Counted from the stretch's first letter, positions 10,101 to 19,430 are shown. The stretch: 36,324 bases of DNA from Candidatus Gastranaerophilales bacterium (GCA_944322945.1 CALUQN010000025.1:1-36324), one strand, 5' to 3'. Program-made: numbers and translations. Notes: generated by a model from the letters alone, not told the origin.

Positions 10101-13100
10101 AGTTGATGTTATGTTATTTTTAACATTACCACCATACACAAGAACCGCTCCGGAAGCTTGAAGATTTCTCTTCATCGCAACACGGTTTTCACTATTTACA
10201 TCAAAATTAACATTTCCTGATGATTTGATTTTGGCTCCGTCAATGTTGATTTTGTTAGTTGTGTTTAGTGTATTCGATGTATCTGATTTTGAGATTGCAA
10301 CCAAGGTAACAGCTTTATCGCTTAATACGGTTTCTGTTTTGTTAACAGCATTTGATTTTACATTCATACTGTTTTCAAAATTTTCGTTTGTTGCATCTGC
10401 TGTGACATTGATAACTGAATCACCGTTAGCTGCGGTTGTAAGCTGATAAGTACCTACACTGACCAAACCGCCGACTTTAGATTCCGCTGTATTGAATGAA
10501 TCTCGTGAAACCTCAGATGTTACTGTCATATTATCCATAGCAAGCTTGCCGCCGATATTAATAGTGGTATCTGTATCTATCAATGCTTCACTCGTATTTA
10601 TTTCAACACCAACCAGGCTTATTTCTGCATTAACCATCTGTGTATTGACGTTAGCATTATCTTGTAATGCAACTTTAACAGCATTTGTTATTTCATTATT
10701 GCCGCCGATTGTTATTGTATTTGAACCACCTACTTTGGATTGCAACTTCAATGTTGAAATATTAATTGCGCCAAGACTTGCAGATGATGAACCTGATGTA
10801 GCAGTACGATTAACTTTTGAAATCACATTCAGATTATTTGATTTAAGACTTCCTGCATTAACAGTTGCATTTGTTTGAGCGTTAACTTCTGCATTTAGTC
10901 TAGTTACGCCGATACCTGCCAAACCTGCTTGTGCTTTTTTAGCAAGAACTTCAGCCCTGATTTCGCCGGCTTCATCTGTATTTGTCTTAACACCTGCGGC
11001 GACTTTAGTATTGACTGTATTTTCTATTGTTAAACCGGAATTATTAATACCTGAGTTAAATTGTGCATTAACAATAGCCCCCTGTGAGGTGACTGTTGCT
11101 GAGGCAAGTGACAGACCACCCATATTTACGGTTGTTTTGGCACTCACACCGCCTGTTGATGCAATTACGTTCATATTATTGGAATTGATTGTTCCGGTTG
11201 CATTTACAATTGCATTTGTAATAGCACTTGATTCAGCTTTATTAACAACAACCTGTCCTGAAATAGCAGAAGCTCTAAGAGATGCAAGTTCTGAACTTAA
11301 AGCGCTTGTATTGTCAGCTTTTACATCTAGGTTTCCGGTTGCATCAATATCTACTGCCCCTCTAATTGCAGCTTCTACCGTATTTTTAGATTCTGCAAGC
11401 GCAACGGTCGCATCAATGCTTACACCGGAAACATTTGCACCAACAGAACTTACATTTGTTGTATCTTTTGAAATTGCATTCACCGCAATATTTTGACCGC
11501 TTATTGTACCATTATTTATTTCTGATTTTGTAGTAGAGGTATTTGTAAAGTATGCAACGTTTCCGCCTACTGTAACACTACCAAGAGATGCAGCATAAGC
11601 ATTTGTGTCTGCTATAACCTCATTATTTGCAGTCACTGAAATATTATTACCCGATACATTACCGCCTAAACTTGCGGATGTATTGTATTTCATATTAGTT
11701 ACAAGCACATTTGCAGAAAATGCTCCTGCAGGCCCGATGGCAGCTGTTGCATTGTGTTTATCTAAATTGAGTGTATTAGACGCATCAACAGTTACGTCAC
11801 CCGTTGACTGAATATTGGCATTCACATTAGCTTGAACACCGCCTTTTGATGCATCTGATACAGTCACATCTGCACGATTAAGTGCAACATCGGTAATATT
11901 ACCATTATCGCTGGTTGTTAAATACTCATTTGTGTTGGCATCATCAAATTTGCCGCCGATAGATGTCACAGAAACAGCGCCTGCAACACCATACAAACCG
12001 CCTGCGGCTGATGCTGTAAGGATATTAATATCCATATCTGAAACGGCATCAACATCTACGGAAGATGCTATGATTACACCTGTTGTAGATGCAATTTCAG
12101 CTCTCACTGCATTATTAATTATATTAACGTTTGCAGCACCGGCTCCGCCACCGCCGACTCCTACAGCGACGATACCGACATTCATATCCAGATTAATTTT
12201 ATCCTGCGCATTTACAGTGAGTATTCCTGTTGTAATATCTTTAACACTGTTATCAACATAAGCACGGACTTCTGATTCTATCACGTTAACAATGACACCA
12301 AGACCAACTGCCAATCCGCCGATTGTTGCTGACAAATTATTGCCGCTAAATTCATTATTACTTGTTGAATTTACAGTCAATGCACCCGAATTAATTTCTG
12401 AATCTTTAATTTGTGCAACACTTGTATTCTTAGCCGAATTGGCAATAGCAGAACCGTTTACTGCTGTTGCAGAACCTGCACCGGCAGCCAGCACATCAAA
12501 AGTTTTAAATTCATTTGAAGCTTCTACTTTTGTTTCTCCACTGGATTTAATTATTGAGTTTTCAATAGAAGCTGTATTAGTTGTCGTATTTTCGTTTGCA
12601 ATTACAAGCGCATTACCCGCAACACCTCCGGAAGCTGCAACTCCGGCAGCAAGAGTTGCAGCCTCTTTATCATTCTCGGCTTTTACAGTTACTGTTTCGG
12701 CGTTTTGGATATCAGAATCTTTAATTTTTGCGGAAATTGTATTCTGCATATAATTATTATTCACTGTTGCATTCGCAGCAGCAGTACCGGAGCCTGCGGC
12801 ACCCAGCATAATTCCGCCTAAATATCCGCCGTCTTTTGCAGTTACTTCGACTGAGCCGTTTTTAACTGTTGTATCCAGTATTGATGCTTCTGTTGTTCCT
12901 AAAATAGTATTAACAAGCGCATTTCCTGTTACAGAGGTGACACCGGAACCTGCAAGGTTAGCAAGCGCGTCATAAGTAACCGCGACGGTTTCTGCTGAAA
13001 CATTCAATTTATTTGTATTTTCAATTTCTACCTGTTCAACAACCGCTGCAACATCGTTTGTCACGGTATTTGCTACAGCTACACCTCCGACAGAAGCAGT

Positions 13101-16100
13101 TCCGGAGCCGGTTACAGCAAGAATATTTACAATCGGAGTATATTTACCAATACTAATTCCTCCGCTAAAATCAGAATTATTGCCAACGAGAACCTCATAG
13201 AAATTGTCATTGTATTTCCATTTGTTGAAATCATTTTTTGCGATTACATTGATATCACTTGAGCCGTTAGAAAGGTTAGAGTTTACAACATAAGCTTTCA
13301 CCGCTGCATCAACAACATTAATAATGCCTGCACCGGCAACACCAGCACCGCCAGCTGCACCAACCATCATCATGGTTGCACCGAATGAAGATTTTGAATC
13401 CGCATTAACATTAATATCTTTTCCTGCTGTGATTGAAGTTTTAGCACCGTCAATTGTGCCGACTTTTGCTTCTGTAGTGTTAGAAAAAGCGTTTACATAA
13501 GCAATTGCGCCGACAGAAGCCATACCGGCACCGCTTACTGCAACATTTACACTCTCAACATCAGTTTTTTCAGCGGCATCGACATTCACAGCACCTGCGG
13601 ATTTTATGGTAACACCGTCTTCTACGGTTGCAAGTGTTTTATTTACAACAGTATTAACATTAGCTGAACCGTTAACCGCAACATTGCCGGCACCGCCGCC
13701 AACTACCATCAGAGTTCTGACAGTTTCATTATTTTGTGCTTTTACGTTAACATCTCCGGATGTGGTTTTGATATTAGCACCTTTTGCAATTTTTGCTTCG
13801 GTTGTGCCGGTTACCACATTTACAAAAGCAGAGCCGCCGACAGCCGCTGTACCCGCGCCCGTAATACTACCGACAATCGCGTTGATTACAACACTATCCG
13901 TTGCCTGAACATCTACTGAACCGGCATTTATTACAGCATTACCAACTGAAGCCAGTACATTGTTATTAACGACTTTTGTAATTATAGAACCGCTTACGCC
14001 TGCCGTACCGCCGCCTGCCAGATCAAATGTCATCTGCCAGTTTTTGAGGGATTCATAATCCTCAAGGGCTATACCGCCATTCACAACCTTAGTTATAATA
14101 TCATCAAGATTGATAGATACAATGTCTCTACCGCCGGAATAGTTGTTTGCCGCCGCATTGACATTCACTTTACCGCTTGAAGTTATATTTGCACCGTCTG
14201 CAACTGATGCTGAAACATTTTTATTCAAAACATCTACAATAATAGAACCGCCGACACCTGCTTTTGCTCCGCCTGTGATTACCCCGCCACGGCTCTTTAA
14301 GTCTGTAGTATCAGATGCAATAACATCAACTCCGGTTGAATTTGTCACAGTGCCGCCAACAGATGCCATTGTGTTGTTAACAATAACATTTGCACCAATA
14401 TTTGCGGCAGCCGCCAGAGTACCTGTTGATACGGAAACAGCTGCAGGAATAATGTCGATATTTTCATAAGATTGAGCAGCAGCACTTACTTTGCCGTCTG
14501 TTTCAATATTAGAATTTACGTTTGAAGTTGTTTCATTTGTATAAACATTTGTAATAATATTACCGCCTACTGCATTGCCGTTACCCAGTGCCAATCCTGC
14601 AACTGCCGTGACACCCTCGACTGTATTATTATAATCAGATGCTGCGGCAACATTTCCTGTTGATTTAATTGAACCGCCTGTAATATATGATTGAATATTA
14701 CTATTCAAAACATTTACAATAGCATTTGCCAGAACTTGGGTAGTTTGCCCCGTAGTAAGCCCGAAATTCACTGCAAGAAATCTTAAAAGTTCGTCAGAGT
14801 CTGCCGTAACAGATACAGAGGTTGAATTCTGTATTTTAGAATTTTGGATACCCGCAATAATTTCGTTATTAATAACATTCACAACAGTACCGATACCTAC
14901 ACCTGCACCGTTAGCAGTAGAAATAGAGGCTGAACCGGCAACATTTGCGGCATTAATATTTGAGTAAGCAAGAGTATCCACAGCACCGGAAGAATTTATT
15001 ACAGCATTATTAATCGCTGCTGAAACAGCATTCCCAATGACGTTAACCCCTATAGCACCTACAAATGAGAATGATGAAGAACCGCCTGTAATTACACTGC
15101 CTGCAATTGAAAATGCAATTATATCATCAGTTACACCGCCTTTATCGTTAGCCTTAACATTTACATTTTTGACACCTTGAAGATTACCACCGGTAATTTC
15201 AGAAGTTGTTGATTTATCATATATATCAATATTACCTGCAATACCGGCACCAACATTGGTACTGCTGCTTCCTCCGCCTGCGTAAGCAACACCGCCGGCA
15301 CCTTTATAAGATTTTGAATAATTGTTTGCAACTACATTTACATCGGTATTATTCCCTGTCAGAGTAACATTTTTCATAGAAGATGTTACCGTATTGTCTA
15401 TTGTGTTTACGTTAAATGAACCGCCCACAGCAGTCTTTGTATTGCCGCTTTGACCGGATGCAGCACCTACTCCGAGTGCAACTGCAATATTTTCATTATT
15501 TTCATCAGCCTTAATATTCAACGCGCCGTTTTGATTTGCAAACGTAACATTTGAGCCGTTCATTTTAGCTATTGTTGAACCGCCTTTGGAATTAACATTA
15601 ACAGCGGCACCTGCACCGACATTACCTGATTTTGCGACACCTGTTGCTATATCAAGACCTTTTGTTTCCTGTGTTGCTTCTACATTCAAAGAATTTCCGA
15701 CAGTAATAGTCGCATTGCCTACAGAAGCTTCTACATTGGTATCATTAGAATTTACTGTTACAACACCTGCTGCTGCGGCAGAAAAATTATCGGCTGCGGT
15801 CTGACCGTTTGCAGTTTGAGTTAAATTACCTGTAGTTCCGGCAAGCGCCTGACCTTGAGAAGTTGTAGAATTATTGTCAGTCGTTCCGTCATCAGGTGTT
15901 TTATTTGTATCATTCAATGATGATTGAACATTTTCGTCTTGAAGAGAATCTGTAACCGAACTTCCTGAAGCATCAGCGACAGCTTTATCTGAAGAAGATG
16001 CCCCGCCTTTGATTTTATCTACAATCGGCTGTAATTTATCCATCCAGCCGCCAAAGTTCCCGAAGGTCTGATTGCCGGAAGATGTTCCGCCGTTATTTAC

Positions 16101-19100
16101 AGCTTGCTGTGTATCTTTTTCAACACTTACGCCGCCGGCAAAAGCACCTGCCAGACCGACATTCAAAGATTGATATTTTGAATCTGCTTTAATATCAGCA
16201 CTTTCAGCTGCAGTAACAGTAGCCCCGTTACCGATTTGAGCCTGTACATTTTTATCAATATCGTTCACCATAACAGTGGCACCGACTGCGGCTCCTGAAG
16301 ATGATGTCTGACCGCTGCCCTGTGAGGTTGAACCTTTTTGTTTTGATACCGCACCGCCGATATTTAAAACGGAAGTTTTATCAGTTATATTTAATTCATT
16401 ACCAAAAGCAACGGTATTATTAACAAGATCTGTTTTATCCGCAACAGGTCTAAATTTTCCTTCACCGGCTTTTACTTCAACTTTTTTAGCGGAAACTTTT
16501 GCATTTTCACCGATTGAAGAAGTTGTGTTTCCACTTATACCGTTAACAAGAACAGAACCGGACAAAGCAAATGTACCGGAGGTTGCGCCTGTTGATATTA
16601 CATTCAGATAATTTGCTTCATTAGCCGAGCTAATCACTATATTTCCGTTTTGAACATTAACGGCTGCGCCTTTACCAATAGATGCAACCGCATTATTAGT
16701 AAAATCATTAACAAGCACGGAACCGCCTAAACCTACTTTGTCACCGCTTGCCGCACCTTTAAATATAGCAGTCAGTTCGCCCACACCGTTAAAGTTCACC
16801 GCAGAATTTACGGCGTTAACAAGAACATCGCCCCCGTCAGCTGTAACTTTTGCATTTTCACCGATTTTTGCTGTCGTATTATTTGCTATTGTGTTGTACA
16901 CAACAGAACCGGAAACACCGACGGTCTCACCTTTACCGGATGCGGCAACCTGATTGTTAAAAAGGTTGTAATCAAATGTATTGTTATCACCGGACGCCAG
17001 TTCAAATTCAACATCGGACAAATCAAGCCCTGAATACTCATCCCCGTTAGATTCAAACATGCTGAAATCCCAGCTCCAATTGCCCGAAGACGAAGGCCCG
17101 AGTTTTAGGCTGACAACATCCTGACCGAGAATATTAAGCTGAATATCAGCAAGTGAAAGCGGAAGTTCCGTTGTTGAATTAACTTTTACGGAATTTGCAT
17201 TAACATTACCTGTGATACTTGCTTTTGTTGTATTATCCTGACTGTTCACAAGAACCGCGGCACCCGGAGCAAACCTTGCGCCGTCCGTAGATTCTGAGGT
17301 TACTTTATTGGTTGTGTAATCAATAGTATTAGCTTCAACTGCAACATCACCGCCGGCTTTAAATTCAGCACTGCCTATTGATGCCGTGGTATTAACTACA
17401 CTTTTATTGATATCTACAACACCCGTCAATTCAACTTTTGGAGTCGGAGATGATGTTGTCGGATTTTTGGCATCTGCTTTGTCAGAAGAAAATGCCGACA
17501 TAATACCCTGAATTTTACTTAAAATACCTTTTTCCTGTTCATCGTGCTCCTTATCATCTTTATTTTCCCCTTGATCACCGGGTTTATATTCACTTCCTGT
17601 AGCGGAAATTTTTACATCGCTCACATGCAATGATTGCGCTGTAACATTTGCATCACCTTTCAATTCAGTATTTGCATTCACAACAGCAGATGTATTTACT
17701 CTGTCATTTTTCAAAACAAGAGATACACCGGCAGTACTTCCTGCGGATTGTCCCTGTGAAGCCTGTTGATATTTTACAGTATTGTCTGACTTTATAGAAT
17801 TATTTGTTACATTGACCGCTGCCACATTCAAATTATCTGCCTTGATAGTTGACTTATTGTCAACCTGAACATTAGTATCAGCAGTTGACGTATGATTTAT
17901 AACCATTAATTCATAAGCATTTGCTTTTTGACCTTTGTTTTGAATTAAAGTCTGGTTATTGAGTCTGAGTGAAGATTTGTTCTCTGACATTGCAAGAGCT
18001 TTAAAATCTCCGTTTGTATTAATATTTGAATTTTCAACATTTATATTAGATTTTGTAGAGTTACCCAGCGCGTAAATCAACGCTTTACCGGTCGGAATTG
18101 TTAATGAAGACACAGAAGTCTCAGCGTTTGCATTGGTACCTAAAATAATATCCCCGTTTGCGGCAAGGTCTGCATTTTCAATATTGATTTCAGCCTCAGC
18201 TCTTGCGCCGACAAAATCATCATAAGGGGTATCCATATTAAAAAATCCGTCAAGATTTGTTGCGGCGTCCATTGTCGCTGCCTTTATATTACTAAATTGC
18301 GAGTCTACTTTATCAGCAGCTTCCGCAGTGATATCAATTTGACCGCCTGCGATTGTAGCGTTTTTAATATTTACAGACGCCTTAACCGGCTCATTTTTAT
18401 CAACTTTGTTAAGAATTGAACCTGTTGTTTCACGAGAAGCCTGCGCACGGATTACAACTTTGCCGTTTTGTAAATCCAATCCTGTCGGATTTTGGATATT
18501 ATTTGATACAAGGCTGTTAAAAACTTCATTGGCTCTGTCAGCTGTCAGAATTTTTTCCTGATACTGGTTACCAATACCGGCAATAATTCCTGCAGTATTT
18601 TTAGCGGTTGAATCCTCTCCTACCGTAATATTTTTACCGTAAATTTCAACACCGTCGCGTGCAATGATTTTACCGTTAATTGTTATATTACCCTGTGAAT
18701 CGGTTTTCAAATTAGACAAATCTTCTGTCGGGTTTGCCTTCATGCCGGAAGTAAAAGAATTATAAGTATCCTGTGACGGAGTAATCAAAGACAATGCACC
18801 CACGTTCAACACGCCTGAAGCTCCGATTACAATACCGCTTGGAGAAACAAAGATTGCATGACCGTTATTAAATGCGCCGGAATTATTAAGAATGTTCAAA
18901 ATACCGTTTATATTAACCTGATTGTTTACGAGTGCAACAAATTTATCTCTGCCAATAGAGTTTATAAGGTTTGCAATATCACCTTCAGTTAAATTAAACT
19001 GATTAAAATGACCGAAGTCAGTCGAACCATGGCTAAAGTTTGGATTGATATCCCAGATATTACCATTTTGAGTTATATCAGGCGCCATGCCGGCTGATTT

Positions 19101-19226
19101 ATCAGGTGTAATCACACTCTCTGCCAGCAGCGGCAAAACTAAACTCTGCTGGAACACAAAACTTACGCATAAAATGGCAACAAAGACTCGGCGCACAATA
19201 TCCGTAAACAATCTTTTTCTCTTCAT
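4137..19226 (-). CDS. Giant two-partner-secretion exoprotein (TpsA/filamentous haemagglutinin-like) with C-terminal PilZ-like domain, 5029 aa
   Basis: A probable giant surface adhesin exported by Sec and then the TpsB pore encoded divergently at 19431. The extended basic signal peptide (residues 1-35, ending LLA-ES) is typical of TPS cargo. The TPS/haemagglutination-activity domain follows, with VNNQVNINGIL (100-110) and FVSPSGIVIGASG (126-138) at the place of the NPNG-type motif. About residues 200-3300 are beta-helix repeats rich in Asn, Gly, Ala, Val and Thr with a 54-55 residue period in places. Acidic or Ser/Thr linkers interrupt them near residues 555-600 and 1055-1130. Coiled-coil inserts lie near 3363-3419 and 3529-3579, a 23-25 residue repeat array at about 3995-4330, a non-repeat region to 4925, then a PilZ-like domain. 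The frame is intact, so the gene is probably functional. It resembles LktA/FhaB-type adhesins. An AAAGGA ribosome binding site precedes the ATG. Confidence 0.93.
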   Translation of the reverse strand: MKRKRLFTDIVRRVFVAILCVSFVFQQSLVLPLLAESVITPDKSAGMAPDITQNGNIWDINPNFSHGSTDFGHFNQFNLTEGDIANLINSIGRDKFVALVNNQVNINGILNILNNSGAFNNGHAIFVSPSGIVIGASGVLNVGALSLITPSQDTYNSFTSGMKANPTEDLSNLKTDSQGNITINGKIIARDGVEIYGKNITVGEDSTAKNTAGIIAGIGNQYQEKILTADRANEVFNSLVSNNIQNPTGLDLQNGKVVIRAQASRETTGSILNKVDKNEPVKASVNIKNATIAGGQIDITAEAADKVDSQFSNIKAATMDAATNLDGFFNMDTPYDDFVGARAEAEINIENADLAANGDIILGTNANAETSVSSLTIPTGKALIYALGNSTKSNINVENSNINTNGDFKALAMSENKSSLRLNNQTLIQNKGQKANAYELMVINHTSTADTNVQVDNKSTIKADNLNVAAVNVTNNSIKSDNTVKYQQASQGQSAGSTAGVSLVLKNDRVNTSAVVNANTELKGDANVTAQSLHVSDVKISATGSEYKPGDQGENKDDKEHDEQEKGILSKIQGIMSAFSSDKADAKNPTTSSPTPKVELTGVVDINKSVVNTTASIGSAEFKAGGDVAVEANTIDYTTNKVTSESTDGARFAPGAAVLVNSQDNTTKASITGNVNANSVKVNSTTELPLSLADIQLNILGQDVVSLKLGPSSSGNWSWDFSMFESNGDEYSGLDLSDVEFELASGDNNTFDYNLFNNQVAASGKGETVGVSGSVVYNTIANNTTAKIGENAKVTADGGDVLVNAVNSAVNFNGVGELTAIFKGAASGDKVGLGGSVLVNDFTNNAVASIGKGAAVNVQNGNIVISSANEANYLNVISTGATSGTFALSGSVLVNGISGNTTSSIGENAKVSAKKVEVKAGEGKFRPVADKTDLVNNTVAFGNELNITDKTSVLNIGGAVSKQKGSTSQGSGQTSSSGAAVGATVMVNDIDKNVQAQIGNGATVTAAESADIKADSKYQSLNVGLAGAFAGGVSVEKDTQQAVNNGGTSSGNQTFGNFGGWMDKLQPIVDKIKGGASSSDKAVADASGSSVTDSLQDENVQSSLNDTNKTPDDGTTDNNSTTSQGQALAGTTGNLTQTANGQTAADNFSAAAAGVVTVNSNDTNVEASVGNATITVGNSLNVEATQETKGLDIATGVAKSGNVGAGAAVNVNSKGGSTIAKMNGSNVTFANQNGALNIKADENNENIAVALGVGAASGQSGNTKTAVGGSFNVNTIDNTVTSSMKNVTLTGNNTDVNVVANNYSKSYKGAGGVAYAGGGSSSTNVGAGIAGNIDIYDKSTTSEITGGNLQGVKNVNVKANDKGGVTDDIIAFSIAGSVITGGSSSFSFVGAIGVNVIGNAVSAAINNAVINSSGAVDTLAYSNINAANVAGSASISTANGAGVGIGTVVNVINNEIIAGIQNSKIQNSTSVSVTADSDELLRFLAVNFGLTTGQTTQVLANAIVNVLNSNIQSYITGGSIKSTGNVAAASDYNNTVEGVTAVAGLALGNGNAVGGNIITNVYTNETTSNVNSNIETDGKVSAAAQSYENIDIIPAAVSVSTGTLAAAANIGANVIVNNTMASVGGTVTNSTGVDVIASDTTDLKSRGGVITGGAKAGVGGSIIVDVLNKNVSASVADGANITSSGKVNVNAAANNYSGGRDIVSINLDDIITKVVNGGIALEDYESLKNWQMTFDLAGGGTAGVSGSIITKVVNNNVLASVGNAVINAGSVDVQATDSVVINAIVGSITGAGTAAVGGSAFVNVVTGTTEAKIAKGANIKTTSGDVNVKAQNNETVRTLMVVGGGAGNVAVNGSANVNTVVNKTLATVEDGVTIKSAGAVNVDAAEKTDVESVNVAVSGAGMASVGAIAYVNAFSNTTEAKVGTIDGAKTSITAGKDINVNADSKSSFGATMMMVGAAGGAGVAGAGIINVVDAAVKAYVVNSNLSNGSSDINVIAKNDFNKWKYNDNFYEVLVGNNSDFSGGISIGKYTPIVNILAVTGSGTASVGGVAVANTVTNDVAAVVEQVEIENTNKLNVSAETVAVTYDALANLAGSGVTSVTGNALVNTILGTTEASILDTTVKNGSVEVTAKDGGYLGGIMLGAAGSGTAAANATVNNNYMQNTISAKIKDSDIQNAETVTVKAENDKEAATLAAGVAASGGVAGNALVIANENTTTNTASIENSIIKSSGETKVEASNEFKTFDVLAAGAGSATAVNGSAIANSAKNTSVAQIKDSEINSGALTVNSTSNNEFSGNNLSATIGGLAVGLGVIVNVIESEVRAYVDNSVKDITTGILTVNAQDKINLDMNVGIVAVGVGGGGAGAANVNIINNAVRAEIASTTGVIIASSVDVDAVSDMDINILTASAAGGLYGVAGAVSVTSIGGKFDDANTNEYLTTSDNGNITDVALNRADVTVSDASKGGVQANVNANIQSTGDVTVDASNTLNLDKHNATAAIGPAGAFSANVLVTNMKYNTSASLGGNVSGNNISVTANNEVIADTNAYAASLGSVTVGGNVAYFTNTSTTKSEINNGTISGQNIAVNAISKDTTNVSSVGANVSGVSIDATVALAESKNTVEAAIRGAVDIDATGNLDVKADNTSALSSELASLRASAISGQVVVNKAESSAITNAIVNATGTINSNNMNVIASTGGVSAKTTVNMGGLSLASATVTSQGAIVNAQFNSGINNSGLTIENTVNTKVAAGVKTNTDEAGEIRAEVLAKKAQAGLAGIGVTRLNAEVNAQTNATVNAGSLKSNNLNVISKVNRTATSGSSSASLGAINISTLKLQSKVGGSNTITIGGNNEITNAVKVALQDNANVNTQMVNAEISLVGVEINTSEALIDTDTTINIGGKLAMDNMTVTSEVSRDSFNTAESKVGGLVSVGTYQLTTAANGDSVINVTADATNENFENSMNVKSNAVNKTETVLSDKAVTLVAISKSDTSNTLNTTNKINIDGAKIKSSGNVNFDVNSENRVAMKRNLQASGAVLVYGGNVKNNITSTADIVSQNGTDIEAYDMSMKTNAKLGTIDDKDIKYEVKLAGFSVSDSTNITNDVSQTSKIQLNDSKFRAANKMNVDVTSDSTLKQYIGSAAGGFIAKNVATSRLTVTNNNNLDIGSGSSLLARDLDIALDSNNTLVSDVSIDADQFGGVDPGANAYLTLNVNNNVNNNGQLLGNDVVQINFMQNSTNNLTQNAFLDVDAGVATGDVDGKLEFNTTNNLTVNKDAAITSDKDVTIRYGNGRTKLSSNVEYEKTSYLLFGIPITTSGKSQNIATKIDNNLKLDGEISAGAGSKYNMLIDKDGNIVEDEGFENKYEVVEGGVITAEEQEKDNQKAIESIAEELAELQERLSAIEEDNEYSNEKIAEYKASIAELKQMLEALNTGDYETISMESVQNALKDNVKTAADGIIEDFDTFWNGFMNQEIPENGEALSFEKYIASDTLNLTEEQQTTLLNAYNEIQGKITVADENAGIAYYDDNGTQKLIGDSASAQAAKNNINASIANYESQINSLETLIENTKDTQNTIEGNIKALTSQKEYLSGLTFEDITVDKSYIKFDDINAPKSKIEIVGLESDTTIDRSKGETALNKITGSGHFKIFEPGFDVNNYSGKYDLIFGNINFDNIDEVGLIIEKNNYSYLANTGIPINDNVLVVSGDGQTYDPGINIKNYFDHNNPLDQFKNSTPSDLTFNGMINFSGAKLNVWNESGDINFNGAINTAVKDVVAVQGNVAYDAKGTDLNINTVDRFIAGKDVTVNADNIKVDGYVQAGYGDRNVTITDDMLTDENLIVDPNTGEKNMVNTAYLNKDNNIKVIYDKANNKLLVFHTKQEGGNVNFTGNVSGKGEVRYTDGYANVTIKNDTNNELVINTLGNDRMNGGFDNKGTFAGTSVNQGHKLASTEVTSNGKLNIIGIITHGKNKQTGDETGKLTLKSENGVLVNEKHDKDGKIVATIDAVGNSTIENDGNAGVKIAGKIANEGKLAVKNNGVDGTEISGTIANEKGNIEITNTKGDILLTDTSAVKNNEKNPAASGNVTISNTEESGKLTLAGLLKNFGKGNTKITSQGSGGTEITGTVSNNIGKTEVTNEKAGLKVSGTVENKQGNTTVKNNGADGVQVASTGKIDNQNGALDIVNTNGGITVEKGGKVLNNNGKMTVTNNGTAGTTIAGTVNNKKGDSKVENTAGMLTVSDTGLLKNNNGKLEILNSGDGILVQGDVLNVLGQTDITNTNGGITVASTGSVINNNGNLNIKNTAAGGITIAGITKTDKQDINITNSDANITIADASTDNNINAVNGNVKINQTNGDILNAGVDKTLVAAGKDLDINLTGGSVGQRAVSDKPAYSIDADTRDYTKSINVNVKGKVDIEASAKAGVEDSGLVNLRAKKSDLNIDKIKTDGDIVLTAADWKQPDEENPDPKNEPYFRGYSIKNASSDSTQANLEGKNISVISSNEIGEDGKALTYKQRTDLDSDAKVGFEAENDIYLDGSSFGDKTNIAHLISKRGSIDFALGSDAEIAEITSNDHLHILNKSKNLTIYNLGLISGGSEDFNDLLYPHDKIKLGGENNEVVPQTVAIEVLDALGGDNANSTLRIYNAYVRGANNGKGEYEVVGDNIFQKPDVTLMADNIYAHSYDAMESPVYTEHHNDGFDPKADTVYVDPLTGKTSYASGFNTFGDGEKLAFDITGVSKDAVADANNGDSSTRSYIEQELKTTIEVFQNEFTLQTGTDYRAKDVTLSLNSNDTLQQDTNRGLHINRLYANDAYVDTQDLDLTVRDAIINNYAEFRNGNRDGSGGVHRPQSEDYRWLTIVDNDFRRNLDHATLQLYTQKTGSFGLHMGDLITLETKAPAVQYNPYEITNLYRNENSFFRLTYKDDKLQQYTTTPGFKDIDKATYKATKRISMRFPTAGQNIKSTVPVYDISKTGALIGNELNLKVGDKMDVSLLYEDMEIDVQVEVMRLQENMAGVRFVNMSKATANKILYLNLRRANSMKSNLSNNWN
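4176..4445 (-). other. PilZ-like domain at the C-terminus of the exoprotein
   Basis: Residues about 4928-5017 of the giant protein. R4929-I-S-M-R4933 fits RxxxR and D4949-I-S-K-T-G4954 fits [D/N]xSxxG, the two c-di-GMP contact motifs of PilZ. The downstream pattern also fits: alternating beta strands (GALIGNELNL, KMDVSLLY, IDVQVEVMRL), then AGVRFVNMS and a closing amphipathic helix (KATANKILYLNLRR). The call rests on motif reading, not a profile search. PilZ domains normally sit in the cytoplasm, so the location on a secreted protein is odd. Confidence 0.75.
6230..7240 (-). repeat. Array of 23-25-residue beta-solenoid repeats in the exoprotein
   Basis: The encoded stretch (about residues 3995-4330) repeats a pattern of the form 'G-x-x-x-V-x-N-x-x-G-x-x-T-I-A-G-T-V-N-N' every 23-25 residues, for example GKMTVTNNG followed by TIAGTVNNKKG. 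This corresponds to about 70-75 bp per unit. The period is shorter and more regular than the repeats in the N-terminal half, so this is a separate solenoid section. Confidence 0.7.
8490..9138 (-). other. Coiled-coil inserts within the exoprotein
   Basis: Two Glu/Lys/Leu-rich helical stretches interrupt the beta-rich protein. The first is about residues 3363-3419 (SIAEELAELQERLSAIEED and IAEYKASIAELKQMLEAL). The second is about residues 3529-3579 (YESQINSLETLIENT and onward). Between them lies a non-repetitive, helix-prone segment with WNGFMNQ. An antiparallel helical hairpin projecting from the solenoid is a plausible reading; composition differs sharply from the flanking repeats. Confidence 0.7.
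12880..16960 (-). repeat. Long beta-helix repeat region (about 55-residue units) of the exoprotein
   Basis: Units share the skeleton 'G-x-A-x-V-G-G-S-x-x-V-N-x-x-x-N-x-T-x-A-x-I', then a Gly-Asp-Val-x-V-x-A turn. Two consecutive units beginning AVGGSAFVNVV and AVNGSANVNTV measure 55 and 54 residues (about 165 bp). Sequence between units is diverged, so these are old protein repeats, not fresh DNA duplications. Limits are approximate. Confidence 0.65.
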
Positions 19227-19430
19227 AAATTTATATATCCTTTTCTTCCGGTTAATTTACACACGTAACCACATTACAGTATTGTATACATGAAAATACA
19301 AACATAATTTATTTTGTTTAAATGTTACAGATTTATTACAAAGATGTAACATATCTTTAAAATTTAATTAAAAAATATATATTTATAGTAATTTAAAAAA
19401 TAAGGTGAAAAAGATTATAAGTGAGTGGTA
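19227..19430. promoter_or_regulatory. Divergent control region of the tpsA/tpsB pair
   Basis: About 200 bp of very AT-rich DNA separate the two divergent start codons. On the minus side an AAAGGA ribosome binding site lies about 13 nt before the exoprotein ATG, and a TACAAT hexamer (plus 19281-19286) is a possible -10. On the plus side only weak signals are visible: AAGGTG near 19402 and TATAAG at 19416-19421. I see no strong operator. Confidence 0.4.

Noticed and set aside
6541-15804. Long plus-strand open frames opposite the exoprotein gene (e.g. 6946-7446, 11011-11496, 12292-12753)
   Set aside because: They mirror the biased codons of the repeat-rich minus-strand gene, have hydrophobic low-complexity translations and lack ribosome binding sites.
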